Positions 5,494 to 6,123 of a stretch of 6,123 nucleotides of DNA are shown piece by piece. The notes beneath the pieces were generated by a model. That model was not told the origin of the DNA and made no database searches. It was given only the letters and a program-made list of their open reading frames with translations. A program made the translations under genes and the position numbers. The DNA comes from Acidobacteriota bacterium (GTDB lineage Bacteria > Acidobacteriota > Vicinamibacteria > Vicinamibacterales > UBA2999), in NCBI GenBank assembly GCA_013813075.1, contig JACCSI010000433.1, forward strand, positions 1 to 6,123, given 5' to 3'. Each line of letters opens with the position of its first letter. Position 1 is the first letter of the stretch.

Positions 5494-5528
5494 GCCAACC
5501 TTGGCGGGGTGTGGTTTTTCGACCACGC
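5494..5528. promoter_or_regulatory. Two adjacent dyads in the uvrA-lpxC gap
   Basis: GCCAA-CC-TTGGC (5494-5505) is a perfect 5 bp dyad with a 2 nt centre, of operator type. Directly next to it, GTGTGGT (5509-5515) and ACCACGC (5522-5528) form a 7 bp stem with one G-T pair and a 6 nt loop. On the minus strand the second could be a hairpin in the uvrA 3' tail, but no T-run follows. Both lie upstream of the candidate lpxC promoter. Roles as an operator, mRNA 3' stabiliser or factor-dependent terminator are open. Confidence 0.35.
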
Positions 5529-5594
5529 TCGGACAGCGGTCAGGTGTGTGATTTTTGCCACTTTCACGATGGCGACCGACGGGCCCAGGCGCCT

Positions 5595-6123
5595 TCACCG
5601 GAACATCTCTCCGAGAAAATGCCCCGTATGTGACCCCTTCGTCGAGGCCACGTGTTCGGGCGGGCCCTGCGCGATGACCCGGCCGCCACCCTCGCCACCT
5701 TCCGGCCCTAGATCGACGACCCAATCCGCACTTTTCACGACGTCGAGGTTATGTTCGATCACCACGATGGTGTTGCCCTGGTCCACCAGGCGGTTGAGGA
5801 CGTCCAGAAGCTTGCGGACGTCCTCGAAGTGGAGGCCGGTCGTCGGTTCGTCGAGGATGTAGAGGGTCCGGCCGGTGCCGCGCTTCGACAACTCGCGAGA
5901 CAGCTTGACGCGCTGCGCTTCGCCGCCGCTGAGGGTGGTCGCGGACTGTCCCAACTCGATGTAACCCAGTCCGACGCTCTGCAGCGTCCGGAGCTTAGTG
6001 GCGAGCGGAGGGAAGTTTTCGAGGACCGGCAGGGCCTGGTCGACCGTGAGGTCGAGCACGTCCGCAATCGACTTGCCGCGGTACTTGATCTCCAGCGTCT
6101 CGCGGTTGTAGCGGCGGCCCTTG
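5595..6123 (-). CDS. uvrA: Excinuclease ABC subunit A, C-terminal fragment
   Basis: This is the last 175 residues of UvrA; the gene runs off the right edge. UvrA is the dimeric ATPase that finds DNA damage and loads UvrB in nucleotide excision repair. The fragment begins with [12 protein letters not shown], the stretch right after the C-terminal zinc-finger cysteines, which are just outside the window. It then shows the second ABC domain's signature [11 protein letters not shown] (64-74), Walker B with the catalytic Glu in [13 protein letters not shown] (86-98), the H-loop VIEHNLDVV (about 121-129), and the usual tail [11 protein letters not shown]...VIAQGPPE and TGHFLG. The order and spacing match full-length bacterial UvrA, and the visible end is intact. 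The Walker A of this domain lies outside the window. The 218 bp gap to lpxC suggests that lpxC is a separate unit. Confidence 0.96.
   Translation of the reverse strand, partial: KGRRYNRETLEIKYRGKSIADVLDLTVDQALPVLENFPPLATKLRTLQSVGLGYIELGQSATTLSGGEAQRVKLSRELSKRGTGRTLYILDEPTTGLHFEDVRKLLDVLNRLVDQGNTIVVIEHNLDVVKSADWVVDLGPEGGEGGGRVIAQGPPEHVASTKGSHTGHFLGEMFR

Noticed and set aside
5550..5594. Short GTGA...TCAC hairpin after uvrA as an intrinsic terminator
   Set aside because: The stem is only 4 bp with a long loop and no T-run follows on the minus strand.

Overview
The window is GC-rich chromosomal DNA from a Gram-negative bacterium: it carries lpxC (lipid A synthesis) and an exported M19 dipeptidase beside the housekeeping genes lysA and uvrA. 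The gene mix and codon style would suit an Acidobacteriota-type organism (Vicinamibacteria-like). That placement is an impression from protein style and was not tested. I see no insertion sequence, phage gene, tRNA, rRNA or CRISPR array.

Layout. (1) Positions 1-168, minus strand: the first 56 codons of lysA, running off the left edge. (2) 169-331: a divergent intergenic region with two weak back-to-back promoter candidates. (3) 332-2925, plus strand: a compact four-gene run. It holds an ECF-type RNA polymerase sigma factor, a single-domain STAS protein (anti-sigma-factor antagonist type) overlapping it by ATGA, an unrecognised 88-residue helical protein 3 nt later, and a 453-residue radical SAM protein 24 nt after that. 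(4) 2926-2958: a short convergent junction. (5) 2959-6123, minus strand, in order of transcription: the 3' end of uvrA, a 218 bp gap with a candidate lpxC promoter and two dyads, lpxC, a 195 bp gap, and a secreted M19 dipeptidase.

How the genes may work together. The plus-strand run is the most interesting part. A sigma factor is translationally coupled to a STAS protein, but no anti-sigma factor or RsbW/SpoIIAB-type kinase is visible. The same probable transcript then encodes a small helical protein and an unusual radical SAM enzyme. That enzyme has an N-terminal cysteine-rich SPASM-like segment, a cysteine cluster spaced CX3CX3CC where CX3CX2C is expected, and a C-terminal Ig-like beta-sandwich. 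The run may be a regulated modification module, but its substrate and signal cannot be read from the sequence. The minus-strand genes are conserved functions (nucleotide excision repair, lipid A committed step, dipeptide or peptidoglycan-fragment hydrolysis) that look complete within the visible limits. No gene shows a frameshift or internal stop. The only gaps without genes are 163, 33, 195 and 218 bp.
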